A stretch of DNA of 40,525 nucleotides. It comes from an uncultured Alphaproteobacteria bacterium. Lineage in GTDB: Bacteria > Pseudomonadota > Alphaproteobacteria > Caulobacterales > Caulobacteraceae. The stretch lies in the NCBI GenBank assembly GCA_903892305.1, contig CAITHQ010000158.1, forward strand, positions 1-40,525, given 5' to 3'. Shown here in pieces: positions 8,259 to 17,659 of this stretch. A program made the translations under genes and the position numbers. Each line of letters starts with the position of its first letter. Positions within the stretch are counted from its first letter, which is position 1. Under the pieces are notes generated by a model that worked only from the letters and a program-made list of their open reading frames with translations, had not been told where the DNA came from and did not search any database.

Positions 8259-9010
8259 AGGCTCCACCCGTCTCCATTACGGTCAAGGACCTCACCCTGC
8301 GGTTTCCGGTCTATGGGGTGGACGCCAAGTCGCTGAAAAAGCACCTGGCTCGGGTGGCCATTGGTGGACGGCTGAGCAGTGCCCACCATGGGTCGGCAGA
8401 GGTCACCGCCATCAGCGGCCTGTCCATGACCTTGAAGGCCGGCGACCGTCTTGGACTGATCGGCCATAACGGATCGGGCAAGACCACACTGCTGCGGGCC
8501 CTGTCGGGTGCCTACGAACCTGACGAAGGTCAGATCGAGGTCAAGGGCCGCATCGCCCCCTTACTGGACCTCAGTCTAGGTATTGATCCTTCGGCCACGG
8601 GACTTGAGAACATCCGTCTGCGCGGGCGGATTGCGGGTCTGACCACCAAGGAAATCGACGCCAAGATGGACGAGATCGGCAAGTTCACCGGTCTTGGGCC
8701 CTTCCTGGCCATGCCACTCAAGACCTATTCCGCCGGTATGGCCGCCCGCCTCGCCTTTGCCGTCGCCACAGCCGTCGACGCCGATGTTCTGCTGATGGAC
8801 GAATGGATCGCTGTGGGCGACGCTGATTTCCAGAAAATTGCCCACCAAAGGCTGCTCAGCCTGGTGGAACGGGCTGGCATTCTGGTTCTGGCGTCACACG
8901 ACATGGACTTGATCCGGTTGTACTGTAACAAGGTCATGCGTATGGAAGGCGGCGTTGCCTCGCCGGTCACGAGCATCAAGGATCTGGACCAGCTTCTCGC
9001 TCAGGCCTAA
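8255..9010 (+). CDS. wzt: ABC exporter ATPase (Wzt-like, short form)
   Basis: Protein of 251 aa with Walker A GHNGSGKTTLL at about residues 69-79, the divergent signature YSAGMAARLAFAVAT usual in Wzt/TagH ATPases, Walker B VLLMDEWIAVGD and the switch His in LASHDMD. It powers export of a completed polysaccharide with the upstream permease, whose stop codon it overlaps. It ends right after the nucleotide-binding domain, so it lacks the extra C-terminal carbohydrate-binding domain of E. coli O9a-type Wzt that reads a terminal cap on the chain. Export is therefore likely of the cap-independent type (as with KpsT or Klebsiella O2a-like exporters). This is known family behaviour applied by inference. 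Confidence 0.9.
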   Translation: MKAPPVSITVKDLTLRFPVYGVDAKSLKKHLARVAIGGRLSSAHHGSAEVTAISGLSMTLKAGDRLGLIGHNGSGKTTLLRALSGAYEPDEGQIEVKGRIAPLLDLSLGIDPSATGLENIRLRGRIAGLTTKEIDAKMDEIGKFTGLGPFLAMPLKTYSAGMAARLAFAVATAVDADVLLMDEWIAVGDADFQKIAHQRLLSLVERAGILVLASHDMDLIRLYCNKVMRMEGGVASPVTSIKDLDQLLAQA

Positions 9011-9041
9011 CGACGTCGCGGGTCATCAACGGAATGCTCGC

Positions 9042-10988
9042 TTGCAATTACAGACTGTGCCTCTGAAGGAACGCCTGTGGCAGCATATCCGGCCTGTGGC
9101 CGTCGGCTTGCTGGCAGAAATCCGCAAGCGCCCCTGGCTACACAGGCCGATGCATGCCCTCGCGGTCAGGGCGTCCCGTCACAAGATGGCGGCGACCTTC
9201 ATCCAGGCTGTTCTGGAAGAGCATTACCTGACCGCCTACGAATATGAGTGCTGGATCCGGGATAATGACACCCTGAGTGCCACGGATCGCCAGGAGATCG
9301 CCGACAAGGTCGCCGCCCTGACGCTTCGGCCCCTGATCTCGGTGATCATGCCGGTCTACGCAACGACCCCAGAATTTCTGACCGCTGCCATCGCCTCGGT
9401 CCGGGCGCAGCTCTATCCACACTGGGAACTCTGCATGGCCGACGACGCCTCGCCTGGGGAAGAGACCTGGGCGATCCTGCAGTCAGAGGCCGCGCAGGAT
9501 CCACGGATCAGGATCCTGAGACGCGAGGCCAATGGCCACATCAGCGCAGCCACCAACTCTGCACTCAGTTTAGCCACTGGCGATTTCGTGGCCTTCATGG
9601 ATCATGACGATATCCTGTCACCCCACGCCCTGTTCGAGGTCGCCGCTGAAATCCTGGCAAATCCCACAGTCGAGCTGATCTATTCCGACGAGGACAAGAT
9701 CGACGAAACCGGCCAACGCTTCGACCCCCACTTCAAGACCGGCTGGAACCCCGAGCTCCTGCTTGGCCAGAACATGATCAAGCACCTCTGCATCGCCCGA
9801 CGGGAGCGGGTACTTCATCTGGGCGGTGCCCGGGCGGGGTTTGAGGGCAGTCAGGATTATGACCTAGCCCTGCGAATCGCCGAAGTCGTGCCTGCGGATC
9901 GGATCCGGCACATTCCGGCCATCCTCTATCACTGGCGGCAGAGAACGGCGGCGAAGTCATTCTCTGAGTCAGCCCTTGATCAGTGCCTGGAGGCGGCCCG
10001 TAAGGCCGTGACCGGGCATCTCGAGCGCAAAGGCATCAAAGGCGCGGTCGTCGCGCCCCTCTCCAATGCTCCAGCCTATCTCAGCGTGAAGCGCCCCCTG
10101 CCTGATCCGCTCCCCTTAGTTTCCCTGATCATACCGACACGAGATCGGGCGGAATTGCTGAAGCAGTGCGTTCAAGGGGTCTTAAAGCAGACCGGATACA
10201 AGGCGCTGGAAGTGATCATCGTCGACAATGATAGCGACGAGCCAGAAACCCACGCTCTGTTCAAGCGGCTGGCGCGGGACAAACGGGTCCGGGTCGTACC
10301 TGCGCCGGGGCCCTTCAACTATTCGGCCATCAATAACATGGCCGTCAACCATGCCAGGGGCGACATCCTGTTGTTCCTGAACAATGATGTCGCCGTGATC
10401 GATCCCAACTGGCTGGGGGAGATGATTTCCCAGGCTGCGCGGCCCGAAGTCGGGGCCGTCGGGGCGGGGCTACTCTATGCCGACGGCCGCGTTCAGCATG
10501 GGGGCGTGATCCTGGGGGTCGGGGGAATCGCTGGAGAAGGCGCAGTTGCAGGCCACCTCTATGCCGGTGCGAGATCCATTTCGAAGAGCTATTTCAATCA
10601 CTTAAGACTAGCCAGAAATGTGTCTGCGGTAACAGCGGCTTGTATGGCCATGCGCAAGAACGTCTTCCTTGAGGCCGGTGGGTTTGATGAGACCAACCTG
10701 GCCGTGGCCTTTAATGATGTTGATCTATGCCTGAAGGTCGGTGCCCTGGGGTATCAGGTGATCTGGACACCTCGGGCTACGCTCTACCACCTGGAATCCG
10801 CCTCCAGGGGGTCTGACCTCGAACCCGAGGTGATCGGGCGGTTCCGCAATGAGATCGCCTATATGCGCAGCCGCTGGGGCGCGGTCCTGGACAACGATCC
10901 CTTCTACGGCCCGAATTTCGACAAGGCCCATGTGGACTATCGGCTGGCGACACCGGTTCAGCGGGTCAGGCCCTGGAAGCGTCCCTAG
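9042..10988 (+). CDS. Bifunctional glycosyltransferase with two GT2 domains
   Basis: About 648 aa with two GT2 catalytic domains. The first begins near residue 98 (LISVIMPVYATTPEFLTAAI) and has ADDASPGEET and FMDHDDILS as nucleotide- and metal-binding sites. The second begins near 356 (LVSLIIPTRDRAELLKQCVQ) and has VDNDSDEPE and FLNNDV. Two GT2 domains in one chain are typical of enzymes that add alternating sugars or act in turn on rhamnan or O-antigen chains. The start is uncertain: no in-frame ATG exists before 9150, and the longest frame begins at a TTG (8955) inside the ATPase gene. The TTG at 9042, 31 bases after the ATPase stop, with GGA nearby, is preferred; GTG at 9057 is an alternative. 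It lies downstream of the exporter genes, probably in one operon. Confidence 0.85.
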   Translation: MQLQTVPLKERLWQHIRPVAVGLLAEIRKRPWLHRPMHALAVRASRHKMAATFIQAVLEEHYLTAYEYECWIRDNDTLSATDRQEIADKVAALTLRPLISVIMPVYATTPEFLTAAIASVRAQLYPHWELCMADDASPGEETWAILQSEAAQDPRIRILRREANGHISAATNSALSLATGDFVAFMDHDDILSPHALFEVAAEILANPTVELIYSDEDKIDETGQRFDPHFKTGWNPELLLGQNMIKHLCIARRERVLHLGGARAGFEGSQDYDLALRIAEVVPADRIRHIPAILYHWRQRTAAKSFSESALDQCLEAARKAVTGHLERKGIKGAVVAPLSNAPAYLSVKRPLPDPLPLVSLIIPTRDRAELLKQCVQGVLKQTGYKALEVIIVDNDSDEPETHALFKRLARDKRVRVVPAPGPFNYSAINNMAVNHARGDILLFLNNDVAVIDPNWLGEMISQAARPEVGAVGAGLLYADGRVQHGGVILGVGGIAGEGAVAGHLYAGARSISKSYFNHLRLARNVSAVTAACMAMRKNVFLEAGGFDETNLAVAFNDVDLCLKVGALGYQVIWTPRATLYHLESASRGSDLEPEVIGRFRNEIAYMRSRWGAVLDNDPFYGPNFDKAHVDYRLATPVQRVRPWKRP

Positions 10989-11041
10989 ACGACACCCCTG
11001 AGGTCGGCCATGATCCCCCTCGCGAATTTGGAGTGATGACG

Positions 11042-12289
11042 ATGGCGCGGGCTGAGTTGGCTTGGATTACCGCATTTGGACTTCTAGCAGCGACGGCACA
11101 GGCCGCGCCCGCCCCGAAAAAGGATGCCAAGATTTGGGCCGCTGCGGAGGCTGCCCTTCCTACCCAGCTGGACCTGCTGAAATCCGTGGTCAACATCGAC
11201 TCCGGCACAGGCGATGTGGAAGGTGGCCGCAAGGTCGCGCAAATGCTGATCCCAAGATTGAAGGCCCTGGGTGCCAGTGTGGAGGTCTTGCCGGCAGAAG
11301 CCGATGGCCTGCCCGAAAATCTGGTGGCGACCCTGAAGGGCACCGGGAAGGCGCGTATACTTTTGATCGGTCACATCGACACAGTGTTTGGCCCGGGCAC
11401 CGTCGCCAACTGGTCCTTCAAGCAGGAGGGCGACCGCCTTACTGGTCCAGGCGTTGGGGATGAAAAGGGCGGGGTGGTCGAGGCCATCACGGCCCTGCAA
11501 ATCCTCAAGGATCAGGGCTTCAAAGGGTTTGGAACCCTGACCTTGCTGATCGAATCCAGCGAAGAGCGGGGCTCACCCGGGACCCGGGCACTGATCGACC
11601 GGTTGGTGAAGTCTCACGATGTTGAGTTCAATGTTGAACCCGGCGACGCCCCCGATTTGGTGACCGTCTGGCGCAAGGGCAGCGCCACAATGGACATCGA
11701 CGTCAAGGGCCGCCCGGCCCATGCCGGCGTCGCCCCGCAGGACGGGCGCAATGCCGCTGTTGAGCTGATCCACCAGCTGGCCGTGGTCGACACCCTGCCC
11801 CACTCCGGAGACGGCCTGACGGCGAACCTGACCATCATCCAGGCAGGTAGCCGCTATAACATCATCCCCGAAGACGCCCGGGCCCAGATCAATGTCCGCA
11901 TTCGTGAGAAGGCGGATCTGGACCGTGTGGAAAATCTCTTCCGCGAGTCGGCCAAGACCACGGTCATTCCTGACACCAAGGTGACGGTGACCCGGGAAAC
12001 CTCCTTCCCGCCCCTGCCCAACAATCCGATGACTGACGCCCTGGCCGCGCGGGCCAAGGCAATCTATGCGGGGATCGGCCTGACCCTGGGTACAGGGGGC
12101 AATGGCGGCGCGTCGGAATCTGCCCTGGCCCACGAAGCTGGCACCCCAGCCTTGGACGGCCTTGGCCCGGTAGGTGGCGCCTTCCATACCAATAAGGAGT
12201 GGGTGGACCTCAAGTCGGTAACGCCGAGGACCTATCTGCTGACCAAGCTGATCATGGACGTCAGCACCAAGCCACCAAAGGCGAACTAA
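11042..12289 (+). CDS. Secreted M20 metallopeptidase (glutamate carboxypeptidase-like)
   Basis: About 415 aa. Three start codons lie close together (GTG 11033, ATG 11036, ATG 11042); 11042 is chosen because GGAG at 11030-11033 sits 8 bases upstream. Residues 1-21 make a signal peptide ending AATAQA. The family's two-zinc site is present: GHIDTVFG with His and the following Asp, GVGDEKGG with the bridging Asp, SSEERGSPG with catalytic and zinc Glu, EPGD, and a late FHTNKEW His. A dimerisation domain (KGRPAHAGVAPQDGRNA) is inserted as in carboxypeptidase G2. It probably removes C-terminal glutamate or similar residues from peptides or folate-like compounds in the periplasm. It converges with the HAD hydrolase gene; the two stop codons overlap by 4 bases. 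Confidence 0.88.
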   Translation: MARAELAWITAFGLLAATAQAAPAPKKDAKIWAAAEAALPTQLDLLKSVVNIDSGTGDVEGGRKVAQMLIPRLKALGASVEVLPAEADGLPENLVATLKGTGKARILLIGHIDTVFGPGTVANWSFKQEGDRLTGPGVGDEKGGVVEAITALQILKDQGFKGFGTLTLLIESSEERGSPGTRALIDRLVKSHDVEFNVEPGDAPDLVTVWRKGSATMDIDVKGRPAHAGVAPQDGRNAAVELIHQLAVVDTLPHSGDGLTANLTIIQAGSRYNIIPEDARAQINVRIREKADLDRVENLFRESAKTTVIPDTKVTVTRETSFPPLPNNPMTDALAARAKAIYAGIGLTLGTGGNGGASESALAHEAGTPALDGLGPVGGAFHTNKEWVDLKSVTPRTYLLTKLIMDVSTKPPKAN

Positions 12290-12882
12290 CGGGCCAAGAC
12301 TTCGGCGAGGGTTCGGCTGCCATCCCAAAGGCCCGCCAACCATCCCGCCGTTAGGGCACCCTCCACATTATTCTGGCGGTCGTCTAGGAGGAAGTGATCT
12401 TCTGGCGGCCGACCCGTCCGCCCTTCAATGGCCCTGAAGAACTCCAAGTCCGGTTTGGCAGCCCCAAGGTCGGCCGCATAGTGCATGACGTCGAACCGGG
12501 CATTCAGGCCCAGGGTATTCCAAAGATAGCGGGCGCGATGATGCTCTTGCAAAGTCGCAAGGTGCAGGGTCCAACCCTGACTACGAACAGCCGCTAGCTG
12601 CGCCAGAAGTGCCTCGTCCAACCGACTATCGCGCGAGAACCAATAGTCCATCAGGACCTTGGCGCTTAGATGCGGCGCAATGTGATGCAGCACGTCATCC
12701 AACACTTCGTGCAGGTCAGCTCGCCCACGAATAATCTCATGCCAATGGGGCGTGAAAAATTCTGACTGCAGTTCTGCTCTGGAAATGCCGAGGTCTGACT
12801 CGATCTCCGCAGCCCATCCCCCCTGATGCATCGGGTGGACGATGACGCCATCCACATCGACCATCAGCAGCTTGGGCGTCAC
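12286..12882 (-). CDS. HAD-superfamily hydrolase
   Basis: Protein of 198 aa with all four HAD motifs: MVDVDGVIV (motif I, nucleophile Asp at about 8 and acid Asp at 10), the Thr in HLATLQEH (motif II), Lys in AAKPDLEFF (motif III) and FLLDDRQNN (motif IV). The cap is a small helical insertion after motif I, as in subfamily I members such as haloacid dehalogenases or YihX-like sugar phosphatases. Substrate unknown; a small phosphorylated metabolite is most likely. It starts with GTG, overlapping the mutS stop (GTGA at 12879-12882), so it is translated from the mutS message. Its stop overlaps the convergent M20 peptidase stop. Confidence 0.85.
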   Translation of the reverse strand: MTPKLLMVDVDGVIVHPMHQGGWAAEIESDLGISRAELQSEFFTPHWHEIIRGRADLHEVLDDVLHHIAPHLSAKVLMDYWFSRDSRLDEALLAQLAAVRSQGWTLHLATLQEHHRARYLWNTLGLNARFDVMHYAADLGAAKPDLEFFRAIEGRTGRPPEDHFLLDDRQNNVEGALTAGWLAGLWDGSRTLAEVLAR

Positions 12883-15575
12883 GCCACCAAGCCCTTCAAC
12901 CGGTAGAGGGCCGCCATGGCCTCCCGCGGGCTCATGCCATCGGGGTCGAGGTCCGCAAGGGCGAGTTCAACAGGGCTTGGCCCCGACTTCGTCGCCGTCG
13001 GCGTTGCGCCTGAGAACAGCGGCAGGTCTTCAAGATGAGCTGGTGCTCCAGTCTCACGCTCTAGCCGGTCCAGCACCTCCCGAGCTCGAGCCACCACCGC
13101 GGGCGGCACCCCGGCCAGCTTGGCCACTTGCACCCCATAGGATCGGTCGGCGGGGCCAGGTCCCGCCTCGTGCAGGAAGATCAGGTCTCCATTCCATTCC
13201 TTGGCCTTCAGCGACAGGTTGGCCACATGGGCAAGCCGACCTTCCAGGACCGCCAGCTCATGATAGTGTGTGGCAAACAGGCCCCGGCAGCGATTGGTCT
13301 CATGCAGGGCTTCGGCGCAGGCCCAGGCAATGGCCAGGCCGTCGTAGGTGGCAGTTCCCCGTCCGATCTCATCGAGGATCACCAGGGATCTTGGGGTGGC
13401 CTGAGCCAGAATGGCGGCGGTCTCCACCATCTCCGCCATGAAGGTCGAGCGGCCTCGGGCCAAATCATCGCCAGCCCCGACACGACTGAACAGCCGGTCG
13501 ACGACGCCAAGGCGGAAGCTGAGCGCGGGCACAAAACATCCCGCCTGGGCCAATATGGCCAAGAGGGCGTTCTGGCGCAGGAAGGTCGACTTACCGGCCA
13601 TATTCGGGCCGGTAACAATCGCTAGCCTGGCCCCTGCAATGCCTTGTCCGTCCAATCGGCAATCATTGGGGGTAAAGGGGTCGCCATTGCGCTTAACAGC
13701 GGCCTCGACCACCGGATGACGGGCACCAACCGCCTCGAAGGCGGTGGATGTGTCAAGAACGGGCCGACAGGCACCTGCATCCTGGGCCCATTCGGCTAAG
13801 GCGGAGGCCACGTCTAAGTTTGCTGCTGCCTGGGCGGCGGCTTGGATGTCACTGGCGACGGCGATCGCAGCCTCCCGCCAGGCCTCGAAGATCGCGACCT
13901 CCATGGCCAAGGCCCGCTCGGCAGCCTGAGCAATCTTGGCGTCCAGTTCTGCCAGCTCAACCGTGGTGAACCGCACCTGATTGGCTAGGGTCTGGCGGTG
14001 GATGAAGGTCGCATTGAGCGGCGCCGTCATCAGGGGTTCAGCGGCCTTGGCCGTGGTCTCGACGAAATAGCCCAGGACGGCGTTATGGCGGATTTTCAGG
14101 GCCACACCGCTGTCGGCGATCAATTGCGCCTCGAGGCTAAGGATCACCCGTCGGCTGTCGTCTCTCAGGGCGCGGGCTTGGTCTAGCTCTCCACGGACGC
14201 CGGGGGCGACAAAACCACCATCCCGAGTCTGCAAGGGGAGGTCTTCCCCTAGGCCCGCGTCCAGAACCCCCTTGAAATCGGCCAGGGCCGGGTGTCGGGC
14301 GGCATCCAGCGCCTCAAGGGCTGACGTGACCTCCTGAGGTGGCACCGCCGTCAGCGGGCCTCTGGGGCGGGCAAATTGAGCGCAAATGGCCTGGCCCACC
14401 ATCAAACCTGATCGAAGGCCAGCGAGATCTCGGGGGCCGCCTCGGCCAAGGGCCAGCCGGGACAGAGCCCGAGCCATGTCGCCCAAGCCCCTTAAGGCGG
14501 TGCGGAGATCTTCTCTCAAGGGGCGCTGTTCAAGAAACCAAGCCACAGCATCGAGACGGGCATCTATGGCGGCAGGGTCCAATAGGGGCCGCGCCAATCG
14601 CGCCGCAAGAAGCCTGGCCCCCGGGGCCGTCATGGTCCGGTCAATGGCCGCCAGGAGGGAGCCTTCCCGCGATCCAGATAGGCTGCGCTCGATTTCAAGG
14701 CTGGTCCGTGTGGCCGGATCAATGGCCATGACATCAGCTTCGCCAGATCGGCGGGGTGCGCTCAGCGCCGGGGTCTTACCAGCCTGGGTGGTTTCAAGAT
14801 GGGCAGCGATGAGGCCCAGGGCAGATATTTCAGCCCCAGAAAACTGGCCAAACCCATCGAGTGTATCCACGCCATAGAGACGCTTGAGCCTGGCCTCCGC
14901 GGCCCCGGGCTCGGCCAGGGCTGAGGGCATGGGCTGGACTAAACCCCCGACCGTTCGCAACATGGTATTCAGGCCTTCGTCGGCAAACAGCCGGTCGGGG
15001 ACCAGGATTTCTGAGGGCCCCAAAGCCGCCAGGGCTGAGCCCAGGCTCTCCCGAGCGACGGCCCAGACCTCGACCTCGCCGGTTGAGAGCTCGACACTGG
15101 CCACGGCCGCCGCCCCAGCCCGCCAGGACACCGCCGCCAGACGGTTAGCACCCCGGGCATCCAGCAAGCCATCTTCGGTGAGGGTTCCTGGCGTCACAAC
15201 CCGTGTAACATCGCGCCGGACAATGGACTTTGAGCCACGCTTGCGCGCCTCGGCCGGATTTTCCATCTGCTCGCAGACGGCGACCTTGAAGCCGGCCCGG
15301 ATCAGCTTGGCGAGATAGGCCTCCGCCGCATGGACGGGTACGCCGCACATGGGAATGGGTGCCCCACCGTGATTGCCGCGAGCGGTGAGGGTAATGCCCA
15401 GGGCCACGGAGGCCTTCTGAGCGTCTTCGAAGAAAAGCTCATAGAAATCGCCCATCCGAAAGAAGACAAGGGCGTCTGGTTGACGGGACTTGGCCTCAAA
15501 GAATTGGGCCATCACCGGCGTGGCGCCAGCGGAATCGGCCGCAGCCGTGGTCAGGGATGGATCGTGAGCGGTCAT
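12879..15575 (-). CDS. mutS: DNA mismatch repair protein MutS
   Basis: Protein of 898 aa from the ATG at 15575 (a GTG at 15602 would extend it by 9 poorly conserved residues). The mismatch-reading Phe-x-Glu lies in FFRMGDFYELFFEDA near residue 43. Connector, lever and clamp domains follow, and the ATPase has Walker A GPNMAGKSTFLRQN near residue 655, then Walker B LVILDEIGRGT and the FATHYHEL switch. It recognises mispaired bases and recruits MutL. The length is usual for alphaproteobacterial MutS. It heads a small operon with the HAD gene (GTGA overlap) and lies 84 bases after the end of the alpha/beta hydrolase gene, from which a hairpin separates it. Confidence 0.96.
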   Translation of the reverse strand: MTAHDPSLTTAAADSAGATPVMAQFFEAKSRQPDALVFFRMGDFYELFFEDAQKASVALGITLTARGNHGGAPIPMCGVPVHAAEAYLAKLIRAGFKVAVCEQMENPAEARKRGSKSIVRRDVTRVVTPGTLTEDGLLDARGANRLAAVSWRAGAAAVASVELSTGEVEVWAVARESLGSALAALGPSEILVPDRLFADEGLNTMLRTVGGLVQPMPSALAEPGAAEARLKRLYGVDTLDGFGQFSGAEISALGLIAAHLETTQAGKTPALSAPRRSGEADVMAIDPATRTSLEIERSLSGSREGSLLAAIDRTMTAPGARLLAARLARPLLDPAAIDARLDAVAWFLEQRPLREDLRTALRGLGDMARALSRLALGRGGPRDLAGLRSGLMVGQAICAQFARPRGPLTAVPPQEVTSALEALDAARHPALADFKGVLDAGLGEDLPLQTRDGGFVAPGVRGELDQARALRDDSRRVILSLEAQLIADSGVALKIRHNAVLGYFVETTAKAAEPLMTAPLNATFIHRQTLANQVRFTTVELAELDAKIAQAAERALAMEVAIFEAWREAAIAVASDIQAAAQAAANLDVASALAEWAQDAGACRPVLDTSTAFEAVGARHPVVEAAVKRNGDPFTPNDCRLDGQGIAGARLAIVTGPNMAGKSTFLRQNALLAILAQAGCFVPALSFRLGVVDRLFSRVGAGDDLARGRSTFMAEMVETAAILAQATPRSLVILDEIGRGTATYDGLAIAWACAEALHETNRCRGLFATHYHELAVLEGRLAHVANLSLKAKEWNGDLIFLHEAGPGPADRSYGVQVAKLAGVPPAVVARAREVLDRLERETGAPAHLEDLPLFSGATPTATKSGPSPVELALADLDPDGMSPREAMAALYRLKGLVA

Positions 15576-15614
15576 GGTCGGAGAACAGGTTAACGCCCCC
15601 ACCGCTGGGCGCCA

Positions 15615-15635
15615 CCCCTGCCAGCGCGGCAGGGG
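15615..15635 (-). terminator. GC-rich hairpin between hydrolase gene end and mutS
   Basis: A perfect 8-bp inverted repeat (CCCCTGCC / GGCAGGGG) with a 5-base loop lies 25 bases beyond the stop of the alpha/beta hydrolase gene and 40 bases before mutS. Its position suits a transcript end for the hydrolase, but no T-run follows on either strand, so it may be a pause or mRNA-stabilising structure, or a Rho-aided terminator. Confidence 0.4.
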
Positions 15636-15659
15636 CTCCTGACCTGTGATTAAGTCACC

Positions 15660-17552
15660 TTAGAACCGGCTCACCACGCCCAAAGCCTTGGGCGTTGGCG
15701 TGGTTGCCACCCCCTTGGACCGCTTGAGCACCCAATCGATCAAGGTATTGGCCACAGCCGAATTGCCAGCATCGCCGGGACGCCCCTTATCAGGGGTCGA
15801 ATCATCGGCAGAGACGAAGTCTGTGTGATGCAGGATCGCGACATTGATCTTGGGATCAAAGGGGGTCACCGCCTTGGCGGCTTCGGTTTGCCAGGTCCCG
15901 GTCTTATTGATCTCGGTATAATCGCTAACGCCTGGGAAGGGATTGCTCCCCGTACCTGCGGTAAAGCCCTGACGGGCTACATAGACTGGAATATTGGCAA
16001 TGGCGGTCTTATCAAGATCGAGCTTCACGCCTTCGCGATCGATCTTCAGCACCTTAAAGCGCCCAACAAAATTGGCGTCATAGTCCCACCGCTCGGAGGC
16101 ATACCAGTTGGATGCCACCATGTCCGATGCATCAATGGTTCGCGCGCCAGACTGGCTGAAGACGATCTTCACGGGGCGAATATTGGACCGTGCGGGCGCA
16201 AAGCCCTGACTCTCCATCCAGAGCTTGGCCTTGCCGCCGTCAATGGCCGAGCCACCGTTCCCGCCGCCCTCAACCCAGTCATAGACCCGGTTTGGATCCA
16301 CCATGGCCGCTGAGGGCGCGCACTTAGGCGGAGGCGGTGCCATGGCACGCATGGGCCCTGGCATGGGCGCAGGCGGGGTAAGGTCGCACTTGTCTTCAGT
16401 TCCGGGCATCGGCTTGAAGTCGAGATAGCCCATGCCTTCGCCAAGGAACTGAAGAATCGGCATTTGCACGCCGCCACCAGGAACGGGATCGGTGTCAAAA
16501 CTGGTTCCGGCCCGGGCCAGCCAGGTCGTTCGGATGGCCTTTAGGAAGCCACTGCCTGGGGCGTCCGCCATGCCCGAAACCCGCAGGGGAAAGATCGATT
16601 CCGCCTTAGGGTCGGAGAAGACATAGTAAAGGCCTGTGACAGATTGTGAGACGGCAGATGCCGGACCCGCAACCGCGCCCAGCAAGCCAGAGGCGTCGGT
16701 ATAAACAGGGGCCTTGCCGGACCGCAGATCCTTCACATGGGCGAAATAGGCATCCAAGTCAGAGGCTGTTGGTGCGGGCTGATTGCCTGCCGAGGGACCA
16801 CCGTCCAGGAAAATCAAACCTGCCAGCTTCGACACGGCGCGCTGGCCGTCATCCTGTTGGCGGGCGGCATAATTCGCAACAAATCCGCCACCCTGACTGT
16901 GACCCGCCAGGAATATATTGTGATTGCCGGTCTTCTGCGAAATCAGGCCGATGATGTGATCCACGTCGCCTGCATAGGCCTGAAAGTCCCAATCTGCCAT
17001 GAAGCCAAGGTCGGTCTGGGTGAGGGCCTTCCATTGGGCCTTGTCAGTCGCACTTCCTACCTGGCCTGGGGCCCCGGGAATGGCTGAAGGCCTTTGGGCA
17101 TCGGACCCGAGGTAATAATCAAGGGCCAGCTTCGGGTTCTTGGCCTTTCGCGCCTCTGTGAGCGCTGTCGTTTCCGCCAGATTGGCACCGCGCCTTTGCA
17201 GCACCCAGACCTCAAGACGACAAGGATGGCCGGCACAATCGCGGGCCTGCGCCTTGTGAACGAGCTGGCTCGCCAGGAAGAGCCAATGGGGCGGCGTAGA
17301 CGAAAACCCTGGCAGGCCGACGATCACAGCATTGGCTGGCTTGGGTGCGTCGCCGTCAATGGCTGCGCGCAGCCGCAGAAAGGTTGCCGTATTCAGAGCC
17401 TTGGGGGTACCGGCTGCGGCATAGCCTGGGATCTGCACATATTCGGCGGTGACATCGCTATAGCCGGGCGCAAGGCTCTTTGAATAATCCCCAGCCTGGG
17501 CTGAGCCCCCGAGGACGAGACTTCCCGCCAGGACAAAAGCCTTCAATGACAT
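15660..17552 (-). CDS. Large secreted alpha/beta hydrolase
   Basis: Protein of 630 aa with signal peptide MSLKAFVLAGSLVLGGSAQA and a GGGAG-like ribosome site before the ATG. An alpha/beta-hydrolase core is indicated by VIVGLPGFSSTP near residue 78 (oxyanion region), the nucleophile elbow LAGHSQGGGF near 217-226 and a late LHHTDFVSADDS segment that may hold the catalytic His. It is about twice the usual size. The middle contains a Pro/Met-rich insert (PPAPMPGPMRAMAPPPPK, around residue 395) flanked by two cysteines, possibly a disulfide-closed loop. Several cysteines fit a periplasmic or secreted enzyme. It may be an esterase or lipase-like enzyme; the substrate is unknown. It lies between dnaJ and mutS with no functional link apparent. 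Confidence 0.75.
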   Translation of the reverse strand: MSLKAFVLAGSLVLGGSAQAGDYSKSLAPGYSDVTAEYVQIPGYAAAGTPKALNTATFLRLRAAIDGDAPKPANAVIVGLPGFSSTPPHWLFLASQLVHKAQARDCAGHPCRLEVWVLQRRGANLAETTALTEARKAKNPKLALDYYLGSDAQRPSAIPGAPGQVGSATDKAQWKALTQTDLGFMADWDFQAYAGDVDHIIGLISQKTGNHNIFLAGHSQGGGFVANYAARQQDDGQRAVSKLAGLIFLDGGPSAGNQPAPTASDLDAYFAHVKDLRSGKAPVYTDASGLLGAVAGPASAVSQSVTGLYYVFSDPKAESIFPLRVSGMADAPGSGFLKAIRTTWLARAGTSFDTDPVPGGGVQMPILQFLGEGMGYLDFKPMPGTEDKCDLTPPAPMPGPMRAMAPPPPKCAPSAAMVDPNRVYDWVEGGGNGGSAIDGGKAKLWMESQGFAPARSNIRPVKIVFSQSGARTIDASDMVASNWYASERWDYDANFVGRFKVLKIDREGVKLDLDKTAIANIPVYVARQGFTAGTGSNPFPGVSDYTEINKTGTWQTEAAKAVTPFDPKINVAILHHTDFVSADDSTPDKGRPGDAGNSAVANTLIDWVLKRSKGVATTPTPKALGVVSRF

Positions 17553-17659
17553 GATCTATTCTCCCGCCCCGTCGCGGCCTTCCCGGACGCTGATCTGAAT
17601 CGGACTATAGCCATGCCTGCGAGAAGGTCGCGGTGAAAATCGCCCTCGCCTGAGGACGC

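Noticed and set aside
11573-12343. 256-codon open frame antisense to the M20 peptidase
   Set aside because: Shadow of a well-supported gene; Gly/Gln/Val-rich composition with no motif.
12842-13441. 199-codon and 165-codon open frames antisense to mutS
   Set aside because: Shadows produced by high GC content; Pro/Arg/Gly-rich and unlike any protein family.
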